Shown: piece by piece, positions 26,656 through 34,446 of the stretch | How positions within the stretch are numbered: position 1 is the first letter of the stretch | Layout: each line of letters begins with the position of its first letter | Source of the DNA: Amycolatopsis sp. A133 | GTDB lineage: Bacteria; Actinomycetota; Actinomycetes; Mycobacteriales; Pseudonocardiaceae | NCBI RefSeq assembly: GCF_031082405.1 | Contig: NZ_JAVHJU010000008.1 | Span: 218,208-282,207, forward strand | DNA: 64,000 nt | Reading direction: 5' to 3' | Position numbers and translations under genes: made by a program | Notes under the pieces: model-generated | Told to the model about the DNA's origin: nothing | Seen by the model: the letters and a program-made list of their open reading frames with translations, nothing else | Database searches by the model: none

Positions 26656-27158
26656 TTTTCGGGCTGCTCGTGGGCGCCACGCTCCTGTTCCGGCTGCGGT
26701 TCCCGTCGTGGCGGGTGGCCGCCGCCCACGGGCTCGCGGTGATGCTCGTGGTCACGGCGTCCGCGCACTTCGCGCCGGACGGCCTCGGGTTCATGCCCGG
26801 CCACGGCACGCTCACGGCGATGGTGCCGCCGTTCGTGCCGTTCCCGTCTCCGGTCGTGTACGGCACCGGCGTGCTGGAGCTGCTCGGCGCACTCGGGCTG
26901 GTGCTCCCGCGGACCCGGCGGGCGGCCGGGTGGTGCCTGGTCGTGCTGTTCGCCTGCCTGCTGCCGGCGAACGTCCACGCCGCGCTGACGCACGTCCCCG
27001 GGGCCGGCGATCCGTTGTGGATCCGGATTCCGGAACAGCTGGCCTACTTGGCGGCCGCGCTGGCCGCGACGGCCGGCGACGCGGCTCCGCCGACCAGCCG
27101 CCGCGGCGAGCCGGAGCCGTCCGCCGGGACCGCCCAAACAGCGTCGTCCAGCCCGTAG
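26652..27158 (+). CDS. DoxX-like four-helix membrane protein
   Basis: A 168-residue protein with four hydrophobic segments, AHFAPDGLGFMPG near residue 37 and YGTGVLELLGALGLVLPRTRR near 73, the pattern of DoxX/DUF4267-type membrane proteins. The last 115 bases run antisense through the 3' end of the convergent beta-propeller gene, so its Ser/Thr-rich tail is less certain. Translationally coupled to the VOC gene. Confidence 0.7.
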   Translation: MIFGLLVGATLLFRLRFPSWRVAAAHGLAVMLVVTASAHFAPDGLGFMPGHGTLTAMVPPFVPFPSPVVYGTGVLELLGALGLVLPRTRRAAGWCLVVLFACLLPANVHAALTHVPGAGDPLWIRIPEQLAYLAAALAATAGDAAPPTSRRGEPEPSAGTAQTASSSP

Positions 27159-28003
27159 AGGATCGTGCCGTCGTCCTGCCAGAGCGCCTGGTCGTCGACA
27201 CTGCGGGTCTCGGCGAGCTCGGTCTCCTTCAGCGTCCCGAGCTCCAGGACGGACAGCCGCCAGGCGCCGTCAGAGACCTTCTTCTTGAACGCCACCCGCT
27301 TGCCGTCCGGGGACAACGACGGGCACTCGACGTTCTCGCGCAGGGCTTTCCCCTGGTAGCGCGCGTAGTCGGCTTCGACGAGGTACGTCTTGCCCTTGCT
27401 GCCGAGGGTGGCGTAGAAGCGGTTGCCGTCGGGAGCGAACGTGATGCCCCAGTAGTTGGCGTCGTGCGCGAAGTAACGGTGGCCGCCGATGAACACCGGG
27501 AGCTCCTCGATCGTCTTGACCAGCCGTCCGGTGTTGACGTCGTAGAGCCCGGCGCGGGTCGAGAAGCCGGTCTGCGCATACGAATCACCGGTGACGAACA
27601 GTGTCCAGTAGACACGCTGGCCGTCCGGCGAGACGCGCGCGCGGCTCGGCGTGCCGGGCAGGGTTTCGGTGTGGCGGACGGCGAGGTGGTCGTCGAGGAC
27701 GAGGACGTCGGTCACCGCCGGGAGCGTGCCCGGCCGCACGGCCAGGCACACCGCCGTCTGCTTCGCCACCGCGAACCGGTCACACTTCAGGCCGCTGAGC
27801 TGCGGTTTTGCCGTGATTTCCCCGAGCGGGACGGCGCCGACGCGGCCCGTGGCGGTGTCGCGGAACAGCAGCTGCCCGGGGGCCAGGGTCAAGGCGGCGG
27901 CGGGCTCGGCGGCCGCCGTGTCGTGCCGCGCGCTGACGGTGTACGTGACGGCTGCGGCCACCAGGAGGGCCGTGCCGGTGAGGGCGAGGACGAGTTTCTT
28001 CAC
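27044..28003 (-). CDS. Secreted or membrane-anchored beta-propeller (TolB/PD40-like) protein
   Basis: A 319-residue protein with an N-terminal signal-anchor (KKLVLALTGTALLVAAAVTYTV) without a lipobox Cys. It contains several PD40-like blade motifs: ARVSPDGQRVYWTL, GITFAPDGNRFYATL and PSLSPDGKRVAFKK. Probably extracytoplasmic; no enzyme active site is visible. The GTG start overlaps the MFS stop (GTGA), so the two form an operon. Confidence 0.75.
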   Translation of the reverse strand: MKKLVLALTGTALLVAAAVTYTVSARHDTAAAEPAAALTLAPGQLLFRDTATGRVGAVPLGEITAKPQLSGLKCDRFAVAKQTAVCLAVRPGTLPAVTDVLVLDDHLAVRHTETLPGTPSRARVSPDGQRVYWTLFVTGDSYAQTGFSTRAGLYDVNTGRLVKTIEELPVFIGGHRYFAHDANYWGITFAPDGNRFYATLGSKGKTYLVEADYARYQGKALRENVECPSLSPDGKRVAFKKKVSDGAWRLSVLELGTLKETELAETRSVDDQALWQDDGTILYGLDDAVWAVPADGSGSPRRLVGGAASPAVAASAAAK

Positions 28004-29232
28004 GGGCGCACCGGTTTCGCGAAGGCGGCGGCGAGGGCGACGACGGCCAGGCAGCCGGCGGCGACGAGCACCGCGGGCCGCAGGTCCCACATCGTCCACG
28101 CCAGCCCGAAGAGGACGGAGGAGAACATCCGGGCGACGGCCTGTCCCGTCTGCACCACGGCCATGCCGGTGGCACGCAGGCCGGCGGGGATGAGCGGGCC
28201 GGCGGCGGCCATCAGGACGCCGTCGGTGGCCGCGTAGAACACGCCGTGCAGGCCGAGCGCGACCACGGCGAGCCAGAGCCCGGCCTGCGGGCCGCAGAGC
28301 AGCACCAGGGCCACGACCAGCGCGGCGTGCCCGCCGAGGAACACCGGCCAGCGGCCGACGCGGTCGGCGAGTTTGCCGAGCGGCACGGCCAGCAGCAGGT
28401 AGACCCCGGCGGTGCCCAGCGGCAGCAGCGGGAAGTACGTCGCCGCGATCTCCCAGCGCCGCTGCAGGACGAGGTAGACGAACGAGTCGCCGACCGTCAC
28501 CAGGCCCAGCAGCGCCGCCCAGAGCGCGACGCGCCGGAAGTCCTGCTGCTTCAGGAGGCCGAACGCAGCTCTCGCCGATACCGCCGCGCGGTCGACGCTG
28601 CCGGGCCGGTCCCGGACGAACAGGGCCAGCAGCAGGACGGCGATGGCCGCGACGCAGAAGCTGGTGAAGAACACGCTGGTGTAGCTGCCGAGGCTCAGCG
28701 CGAGCACCGCCATCGCCACCAGCGGACCGAGGAACGCCCCGACCGTGTCCATCGCCCGGTGCACCCCGAACGACCGGCCGAGGGTCTCCGGCTCGCTGCT
28801 GAGCGAGATGAGCGCGTCGCGCGGGCCGGTGCGCAGCCCCTTGCCGGTGCGGTCGGCGGCGAGCACGACCCCGATCGCCGCGACCGACGAACCGGCCGCG
28901 ACCAGGCCGAGCTTGCACACCGCGGACAAGCCGTACCCGAACCCGGCGACGGCCTTGAGCCGCCGCCACCGGTCGGCGAGGTGCCCGCCGAGCACCCGCA
29001 CGACCGCGGTGGCGCCCGCGTAGAGCCCGTCGAGCAGCCCGAACTGCAGCGGGTTCAGGCCGAGGCCGAGCACCAGGTAGAGCGGGAGGACGGCGGTGAC
29101 CATCTCCGACGAGACGTCGGTGACCAGGCTGACCGCGCCCAGCGCCACCACGTTGGCGGACACCCGCTTCAGCGCGGGCTTGCGGTCGGTCCCGGCCGCC
29201 AGGTCCGAGGTACGGCTTGCCGCGATGTACAT
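28000..29232 (-). CDS. MFS transporter
   Basis: A 410-residue, twelve-helix major facilitator. The loop 2-3 motif GGHLADRWRRLKAVAGFG and its second-half equivalent VPLGKLADRVGRWPVFLGG are visible. RTGKGLRTGPRDALIS resembles actinobacterial putative exporters. Substrate unknown. ATG 29232 has GGAGG 7 bases upstream. Coupled to the beta-propeller gene, which may be a partner of the exporter. Confidence 0.85.
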   Translation of the reverse strand: MYIAASRTSDLAAGTDRKPALKRVSANVVALGAVSLVTDVSSEMVTAVLPLYLVLGLGLNPLQFGLLDGLYAGATAVVRVLGGHLADRWRRLKAVAGFGYGLSAVCKLGLVAAGSSVAAIGVVLAADRTGKGLRTGPRDALISLSSEPETLGRSFGVHRAMDTVGAFLGPLVAMAVLALSLGSYTSVFFTSFCVAAIAVLLLALFVRDRPGSVDRAAVSARAAFGLLKQQDFRRVALWAALLGLVTVGDSFVYLVLQRRWEIAATYFPLLPLGTAGVYLLLAVPLGKLADRVGRWPVFLGGHAALVVALVLLCGPQAGLWLAVVALGLHGVFYAATDGVLMAAAGPLIPAGLRATGMAVVQTGQAVARMFSSVLFGLAWTMWDLRPAVLVAAGCLAVVALAAAFAKPVRP

Positions 29233-29243
29233 GCCCGTGCCTC

Positions 29244-30842
29244 CTAGTGGCAGGTGTAGGTCGGGCTGCTGTCGAGAACCTTGCTGTCGACGCCGATGAG
29301 CTGCGTCTGGAACGACGTGTCGGTCATCGACAGCTTGAGGACGCCGTAGGTCTTCAGCAGCTTGGCGGTCGTCGGGTGCGCCGGGCTCAGGTCGTACAGG
29401 TTGGCGCCACCGCTGCCGCCGACGATCTCGACCGGGCCGGCGGCGTCGGCCTTGCCGTCGGCGTTCTGCGGCACGAACCGCTCGTAGTCGTGGTCGTGGC
29501 CGTTGAGGACGAGATCGACCTTGTTGGCCACCATCAGGTTCCACAGCTCGGTGCTGTCCGGGTTGTCGCCGTGGTCACCGGAGCTCCACCGCGGGTGGTG
29601 GTAGTACGCGGCGACGCAGCCCTTCGTGTTGTTGGCGAGGTCCTGCTTCAGCCACGCCAGCTGCTCGCTCGGGCCGAAGTCGTGGGTGGCGAAGTCGTTG
29701 GAGTCCAGGGCGATGAAGTGCCAGTTGCCCAGTTCCCAGCTGTAGTAGCGCTTGCCCTGCGGCTTCGCGATGGCGCCGAAGTAGTCGTCGTAGCCCTTGT
29801 AGGGCGTGTCGTCGTAGGTTTCGTGGTTGCCCGGGATGGGCTTGGTCTTGCTCTTGAACTTGCCCCACGTCGTGTCGTAGTAGGACTTGAAGTCCGAGAG
29901 GTGGGCGTCGTCGTACTGGTTGTCGCCCATGGTGATGACCGCGGCCGGGTTCATGGCTTCGACGAGCTTCGCGGTCTTCACGTGCACGCAGCTCGAACTG
30001 CTCGCGGTGCAGCGCTCGGCGATGTCGCCGGCCGCGGCGAGGACGAACCCCGCGCTCCCGGCCGCGGTCTTGACCGTGATCGGGGTGCTCGCCGGTGAGG
30101 TGTTCCCCGCGGCGTCACGAGCGCGGACGGCGTAGGTGTAGCTCGTGGCCGGGGTGAGCCCGGTGTCGGTGTAGGACGTCGTCGCGCTGGTGGCGACGGC
30201 CGTGCCGTTGCGGAGGATGTCGTACCCGGTGACGCCGACGTTGTCGCCGGCGGCCCCCCAGGTCAGCGCGACGCTCGTGGCGGTCGTCGTCCCGGCGGTG
30301 AGGCCGGCGGGGGTGGTCGGAGCCTGGGTGTCACCCGAGGAGTCCGTGCTGCCGAAGACCTGCATCTCCCAGAAGGAGTAGCCGTAGCTCGTCGCGCGGG
30401 TGAGGCCGACGAAGCGCACGAACCGGCCGCGGGCGGTGAGGCCGCCGAGGTCGTCGAGCTTGCCGTCGCCGGTGTCGACGGTGGCGGCCGTGGTGAACGA
30501 CGTCCCGTCGTCGGAGACCTCGATGCGGTACTTCTTCGCGTAGGCGGCTTCCCAGTTGAGGACCACGCGGTGGATGCTCGCGGTCTGGCCGAGGTCGATC
30601 CGCAGCCATTGCGGGTCGGCGCCTTCGGCGCTGGCCCAGCGGGTGGTGGTGCTGCCGTCGACGGCCTTGGCGCCGGTGTACGACGAGCCTTCGGTGGTCG
30701 AGGTGGCGACCGGTTTTCCCGGCGAGAGCAGGACATCGGCGGCCTCGGTGGTGGCGGCCGCCGCGATCGCGGAGGGCAACAGCACCACGGCGGCGATCAC
30801 CGGGGTGAGTCGGGCTAAAGGACGTAGGCGGGTGGACAGCAC
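29244..30842 (-). CDS. Secreted metallophosphoesterase with discoidin (F5/8 C) and fibronectin III domains
   Basis: A 532-residue secreted protein. The signal peptide (about 1-32, ending AIAAAATTEA) is followed by an F5/8-type-C carbohydrate-binding domain (about 35-165: GAKAVDGSTTTRWASAEG, WLRIDLGQ) and a fibronectin III domain (about 178-262). The calcineurin-like phosphatase domain has metal motifs GDIAE, MGDNQYDD, GNHETYDD, HHPRW and GHDHDYER. Similar to secreted alkaline or purple-acid-type phosphatases; substrate unknown. GTG 30842 has AAGGAG 7 bases upstream, and an upstream in-frame ATG at 30905 would put the promoter palindrome too close. Two palindromes lie upstream. Confidence 0.85.
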   Translation of the reverse strand: MLSTRLRPLARLTPVIAAVVLLPSAIAAAATTEAADVLLSPGKPVATSTTEGSSYTGAKAVDGSTTTRWASAEGADPQWLRIDLGQTASIHRVVLNWEAAYAKKYRIEVSDDGTSFTTAATVDTGDGKLDDLGGLTARGRFVRFVGLTRATSYGYSFWEMQVFGSTDSSGDTQAPTTPAGLTAGTTTATSVALTWGAAGDNVGVTGYDILRNGTAVATSATTSYTDTGLTPATSYTYAVRARDAAGNTSPASTPITVKTAAGSAGFVLAAAGDIAERCTASSSSCVHVKTAKLVEAMNPAAVITMGDNQYDDAHLSDFKSYYDTTWGKFKSKTKPIPGNHETYDDTPYKGYDDYFGAIAKPQGKRYYSWELGNWHFIALDSNDFATHDFGPSEQLAWLKQDLANNTKGCVAAYYHHPRWSSGDHGDNPDSTELWNLMVANKVDLVLNGHDHDYERFVPQNADGKADAAGPVEIVGGSGGANLYDLSPAHPTTAKLLKTYGVLKLSMTDTSFQTQLIGVDSKVLDSSPTYTCH

Positions 30843-30907
30843 GTCGCGCTCCTTACGGGCCTGGCGGTGGCTGGTGGGCTGCGGCGTCGGGTTCTTCAGG
30901 AACAAAC

Positions 30908-30928
30908 AGTTAGGAAAGTTTCCTAACT
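30908..30928. promoter_or_regulatory. Perfect palindrome upstream of the secreted phosphatase
   Basis: AGTTAGGAAA and TTTCCTAACT flank a single central G, a perfect 10-bp inverted repeat in an AT-rich patch, 66-86 bases upstream of the phosphatase start codon. From memory, TTAGGAAA/TTTCCTAA palindromes occur in promoters of actinobacterial secreted hydrolases, suggesting a shared regulator; that link is inference. Confidence 0.6.
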
Positions 30929-30959
30929 AAGCGGACCTTAACGAGCAGGTGTTCCGGCT

Positions 30960-30977
30960 GACAAGACGTGTCTTGTC
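30960..30977. promoter_or_regulatory. Second palindrome upstream of the secreted phosphatase
   Basis: GACAAGAC and GTCTTGTC are separated by GT (30960-30967, 30970-30977). The 18-base size suits a dimeric regulator; it could also be a small hairpin. No gene lies between here and the TetR gene end at 31104. Confidence 0.45.
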
Positions 30978-31103
30978 CTTGAATCGGTCAAGAGGGTGAG
31001 TTTTTCACGGTTTCCGCAGTTCAGAGTGTGTGCCAGTGAGCGGCACACTGCTCCGCGTCCCGGGACCGGCCGTCAGGACACCGCCGCGCTACGGGCCGAT
31101 ACC

Positions 31104-31676
31104 TCACTCACCCGGGGGCGTCTGAAGGCCGGTGAAGACAGCGGCGATCAGGCGTCGCCCCTGAGCCGCGCCCTCGTCGTTGTTCGCGACACGCCACAGG
31201 AAACTCATCAGCATGATGATGTCGGCGGGGTCGTGCCCGGCAGCGATGGTGCCCTCGGCCACGCACGCGTCGACGAGCTTCTTGACGGCTGCGGTGGTGG
31301 GCGCCCACGAGGCGCTGATCAGCTCCTGGGCGGCGGCGCTGTGCAGCGCGTCGCCGAGGCCGTGCTTGATGCGGATGTAGGCCGACAGCGTCTCGAACCA
31401 CTCGACGAAGGCGGCTTTCGCGGAGGAATGGCGGGCCAGCACCTCGTCGGCGGTCGTCGTGAGGCGTTCGATGTCGTGCTGGTAGGCGGCGAGGATCAGG
31501 TCTTCGCGGGCCGGGAAGTGGCGGTAGAGGGTTCCGGCGCCGACTCCGGCCCGTTTGGCGACCTCACTCAGCGGCACGAGCGGGTTCTGCGCGAACAGCT
31601 CGTGGGCGGCCTCGATGATCGCGGTCCGGTTGCGCGCGGCGGCCTTGCGCTGGGTGCCGTACGTCCCGTCGGTCAT
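31104..31676 (-). CDS. TetR family transcriptional regulator
   Basis: A regulator of about 190 residues. The HTH covers about residues 10-55 (AAARNRTAIIEAAHELFAQN, then GVGAGTLYRHFPAREDLI), and the C-terminal domain resembles the SbtR-like class (FLWRVANNDEGAAQGRRLIA). Start uncertain: ATG 31676 gives a typical N-terminus. In-frame ATGs at 31694 and 31703 are possible, and the latter has GGAGG 9 bases upstream, but that GGAGG is part of an operator arm. Divergent from an aldo/keto reductase with two operators between, so probably its repressor. Confidence 0.85.
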   Translation of the reverse strand: MTDGTYGTQRKAAARNRTAIIEAAHELFAQNPLVPLSEVAKRAGVGAGTLYRHFPAREDLILAAYQHDIERLTTTADEVLARHSSAKAAFVEWFETLSAYIRIKHGLGDALHSAAAQELISASWAPTTAAVKKLVDACVAEGTIAAGHDPADIIMLMSFLWRVANNDEGAAQGRRLIAAVFTGLQTPPGE

Positions 31677-31704
31677 GCCCCGATCATGCCTCATCGTTGA
31701 CATG

Positions 31705-31751
31705 CGGAGAATCCTCCGCTAGTTTCACCCTTACATCCGGAGAATCCTCCG
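31705..31751. promoter_or_regulatory. Two identical operators between TetR and aldo/keto reductase genes
   Basis: The 14-base word CGGAGAATCCTCCG occurs at 31705-31718 and 31738-31751, exactly 33 bases apart, so on the same helical face about three turns apart. Each has CGGAG/CTCCG arms around AATC. They occupy the divergent promoter region and are most simply explained as sites of the adjacent TetR protein. Confidence 0.75.
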
Positions 31752-31777
31752 CGAGTTGCCGTCAGGAGACCCCCCTC

Positions 31778-32827
31778 ATGCGTTATGTGAAGCTCGGCGC
31801 CACCGGCCTGGACGTCTCACCCGTCGCGATCGGCGCGATGACCTACGGCGAGCCCGACCGAGGCCACCCCGTCTGGTCCCTCGGCGAAGACGAGGCCCGG
31901 CCCCTGATCAAGCACGCCCTCGAGGCGGGCATCAACTTCTTCGACACCGCGAACATGTACTCCAACGGGTCCAGCGAGGAGATCCTCGGGCGCGCGCTGA
32001 AGGACTTCGCCGACCGCGACGACGTCGTGATCGCCACCAAGCTGCGCCACCCGATGCGCCCGGGTCCGAACGGGAAAGGGTTGTCCCGCAAGGCGATCAT
32101 GACCGAGGTGGACCACAGCCTCCGTCGGCTCGGCACCGGTTACATCGACCTGTACCAGATCCACCGCAACGACCACGAGACACCGCTCGAAGAGACCCTC
32201 GAAGCACTCAGCGACCTGGTCAAGGCGGGCAAGGTGCGCTACCTCGGCGCGTCGTCGATGTTCGCCTGGGAGTTCGCCAAGGCCCTGCACCTGCAGAAGC
32301 AGCACGGGTGGGCGCGGTTCGTGTCCATGCAGGACCACTACAACCTGCTCGCCCGCGAGGAAGAGCGCGAGATGATCCCGCTGTGCCTGGACGAAGGCGT
32401 CGGCACGATCGTCTGGAGCCCCCTGGCCCGCGGCCGGCTGGCGCGCGCCTGGGACGACGCGAAGTCGACCGCCCGTTCCGGCACCGACGGGGCTTACGCG
32501 GACCTGCTGTATTCGCCAGCGGAAGAGGCGTCGAACCGCGCGATCGTTGACGCGGTCGGAAAGGTCGCGGCCGCCCACGGCGTGAGCCGCGCGGCGATCG
32601 CCCTGGCCTGGCTGCACCGCCAGCCGGTCGTCACCGCCCCGCTGGTCGGCGCCGGTTCGATCCGGCAGATCGACGACGCCGTCGCGTCACTGGACGTCGA
32701 ACTGTCCGAAGAGGACGTCCGGACGCTCACCGCGCCCTACACGCCGCGGTACGACTGGCAGGGCGTTTCGGACGAGGCGACCATGGCGGCGATCCGCGCC
32801 CGCGTGCCGGGAATGGCGCTGACATGA
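31778..32827 (+). CDS. Aldo/keto reductase
   Basis: A 349-residue NADPH-dependent AKR TIM barrel. The catalytic tetrad is visible: Asp in FFDTANMYSNG near residue 50, Tyr five residues on, Lys in VVIATKLRHP near 83, and His in DLYQIHRND near 127. The cofactor motif ...PLVGAGSIRQIDD lies near the C-terminus. Its substrate is unknown; it resembles YajO/YdhF-like actinobacterial enzymes. AGGAGA lies about 8 bases before ATG 31778. Regulated by the divergent TetR through the tandem operators. Confidence 0.9.
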   Translation: MRYVKLGATGLDVSPVAIGAMTYGEPDRGHPVWSLGEDEARPLIKHALEAGINFFDTANMYSNGSSEEILGRALKDFADRDDVVIATKLRHPMRPGPNGKGLSRKAIMTEVDHSLRRLGTGYIDLYQIHRNDHETPLEETLEALSDLVKAGKVRYLGASSMFAWEFAKALHLQKQHGWARFVSMQDHYNLLAREEEREMIPLCLDEGVGTIVWSPLARGRLARAWDDAKSTARSGTDGAYADLLYSPAEEASNRAIVDAVGKVAAAHGVSRAAIALAWLHRQPVVTAPLVGAGSIRQIDDAVASLDVELSEEDVRTLTAPYTPRYDWQGVSDEATMAAIRARVPGMALT

Positions 32828-32914
32828 TCACCCGGTTCAGCGATGGCAATCGCACAGATGTTCGGTAGTTTCGAAGTCATGGCACCTCGAACCCGCACCC
32901 ACCGGCGAAGACCC

Positions 32915-33982
32915 TCACCGATCCGAGCGCAGCAGTTTCCGGATCTCCGTCACCGCGGCGCGGCCGGCCCGGTTGGCGCCGACCGTGCTCGCCGACGGTC
33001 CGTACCCCACCAGGTGCAGGCGCGGCTCGAGCACCACCCGCGTGCCGTCCATGCGAATCCCGCCACCGGGTTCGCGGACGTGCAGCGGGGCGAGGTGGTC
33101 GATCGCCGCGCGAAAGCCCGTGGCCCAAAGGATCACGTCGGCGTCGAACCGCGAGCCGTCCGCCCAGACGACGCCTCCGGGCGTGATGCGCTCGAACATC
33201 GGCCGCCGGTCGAGGATCCCGGCGGCGCGGGCGGCCCGCACCTCCGGCGTCACGGCCAGATCCGTCACGCTGACCACGCTTTCGGGCGGCAGCCCGGCCC
33301 GCACCCGCTCGTCGACCTTGGCGACGGCGCTGCGTCCCCAGTCCTCGCTGAAGGGCTCGTCACGCCAGACGGGCGGCCGCCGCGTGACCCAGGCGGTGGC
33401 GCGGGCGAGCGGCGCGAACTCCATGAGCAGCTGAACGGCCGACGCCCCGCCCCCGACCACGACCACCCGCCGGCCGCGGAGGTCTTCGGGCCCGGCGTAG
33501 TCGGCGGTGTGCAGCTGGCGGCCGGCGAAGGTTTCCTGTCCGGGGTAGTGCGGCCAGAAGGGCCGGTCCCAGGTCCCGGTGGCGCTGATGACGGCCCGGG
33601 CGGCCCAGGATTCCGCCGGGCTGGAAACGACCAGGCGCTCCCCCGCCCGCGTCACGGATCGGACATCGACGGGCCGGAGCACGGGAAGGTCGTAAACGCT
33701 TTCGAAGCGCGCGAAGTATTCGGAGACCACTTCGGAGGCGGGACGGGTGACGTCCGGGGTGCCGAAGGCCATCCCGGGCAGGTCATGAAGGTTATGCACC
33801 TTCCCCAGAACCAGCGACGGCCACCGGTACTGCCAGGCACCGCCGGCCCGCTTCCCGTGATCAAGAACCACAAACCCGGCCCGGTTCCCGAACCCGGCCC
33901 GCCGCAGATGATAGGCGGCGGACAGGCCTGCTTGCCCGGCACCGATCACCACCACGTCCGTCTCGTGATCCGCACCGCTCAT
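32915..33982 (-). CDS. Flavin-dependent monooxygenase / CzcO-like oxidoreductase
   Basis: A 355-residue two-dinucleotide-fold flavoprotein. FAD motif VVVIGAGQAGLSAAYHLRR lies at residues 8-26, and NADP motif GRRVVVVGGGASAVQLL near 165. LWATGFRAAI near 300 is the late FMO/BVMO-type motif. It lacks the full BVMO fingerprint, so N- or S-oxidation or a similar reaction is possible. The ATG at 33982 puts the FAD motif at the N-terminus; the long open frame beyond it is the repeat tract, not protein. No clear ribosome site. Confidence 0.85.
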   Translation of the reverse strand: MSGADHETDVVVIGAGQAGLSAAYHLRRAGFGNRAGFVVLDHGKRAGGAWQYRWPSLVLGKVHNLHDLPGMAFGTPDVTRPASEVVSEYFARFESVYDLPVLRPVDVRSVTRAGERLVVSSPAESWAARAVISATGTWDRPFWPHYPGQETFAGRQLHTADYAGPEDLRGRRVVVVGGGASAVQLLMEFAPLARATAWVTRRPPVWRDEPFSEDWGRSAVAKVDERVRAGLPPESVVSVTDLAVTPEVRAARAAGILDRRPMFERITPGGVVWADGSRFDADVILWATGFRAAIDHLAPLHVREPGGGIRMDGTRVVLEPRLHLVGYGPSASTVGANRAGRAAVTEIRKLLRSDR

Positions 33983-34026
33983 ACGGAGTGCAACGGCAGG
34001 AGGAGCAACGTATTTCGCGGAGTACG

Positions 34027-34446
34027 TCACAACGCCACGGCTGCCGTCGTTCTTCCGCAGGCCGTCACACCGGTTCGCTCGCCACGGATTGCCACGCGGC
34101 GGCGCGGCCAGATTCCGGGCCCCACGCCTCCTCCCACGGCGATCCGGGTTGCGACCGAGCCCCGTTGAGCCGGCCCACCCTCCGCTGCCGTCCAGCCCCA
34201 AGCGGCTCTTTCCCTCCGCCGCCGGCCAGCTCCCGGCACTCCTCACACCGCAATCCGGCTGCAACCAGCCGCCTTGGCCCGATACACCATCACGCCAGCC
34301 AGCCCCCGGAGCCCCTCCCCCGGCACCGCCAGCCAGCCCTCACCACAACCCGGCCGCGACCGGCCTCCTTGGCCCGACGGCACCATCACGCCAACCGGCC
34401 CCGACAGCCCACGCCCTGCCGGCGCCACCGACCAACCCCACCACCC
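34027..34446. repeat. Degenerate about 100-bp tandem copies of the diguanylate cyclase 3' end
   Basis: The gene-free stretch between the monooxygenase start and the cyclase stop holds at least three, probably four, decayed copies of the last about 50 bases of the cyclase. They begin at 34340, 34243, about 34132 and (weakest) 34027, counting the copied stop codon, with the true end at 34447. Spacings are 107, 97, 111 and 105 bases. Copy 34243 matches the true end at 36 of 44 positions and still encodes VYRAKAAGCSRIAV-stop against LYRAKEAGRNRVAV-stop. Copy 34340 shares the exact 15-mer GGCCTCCTTGGCCCG. Spacer sequence (CACCATCACGCC) is also shared between two copies. Confidence 0.75.

Noticed and set aside
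33983..34264. N-terminal extension of the flavin monooxygenase
   Set aside because: The added residues are Arg/Gly-rich translation of the repeat tract; the FAD motif expects the start at 33982.
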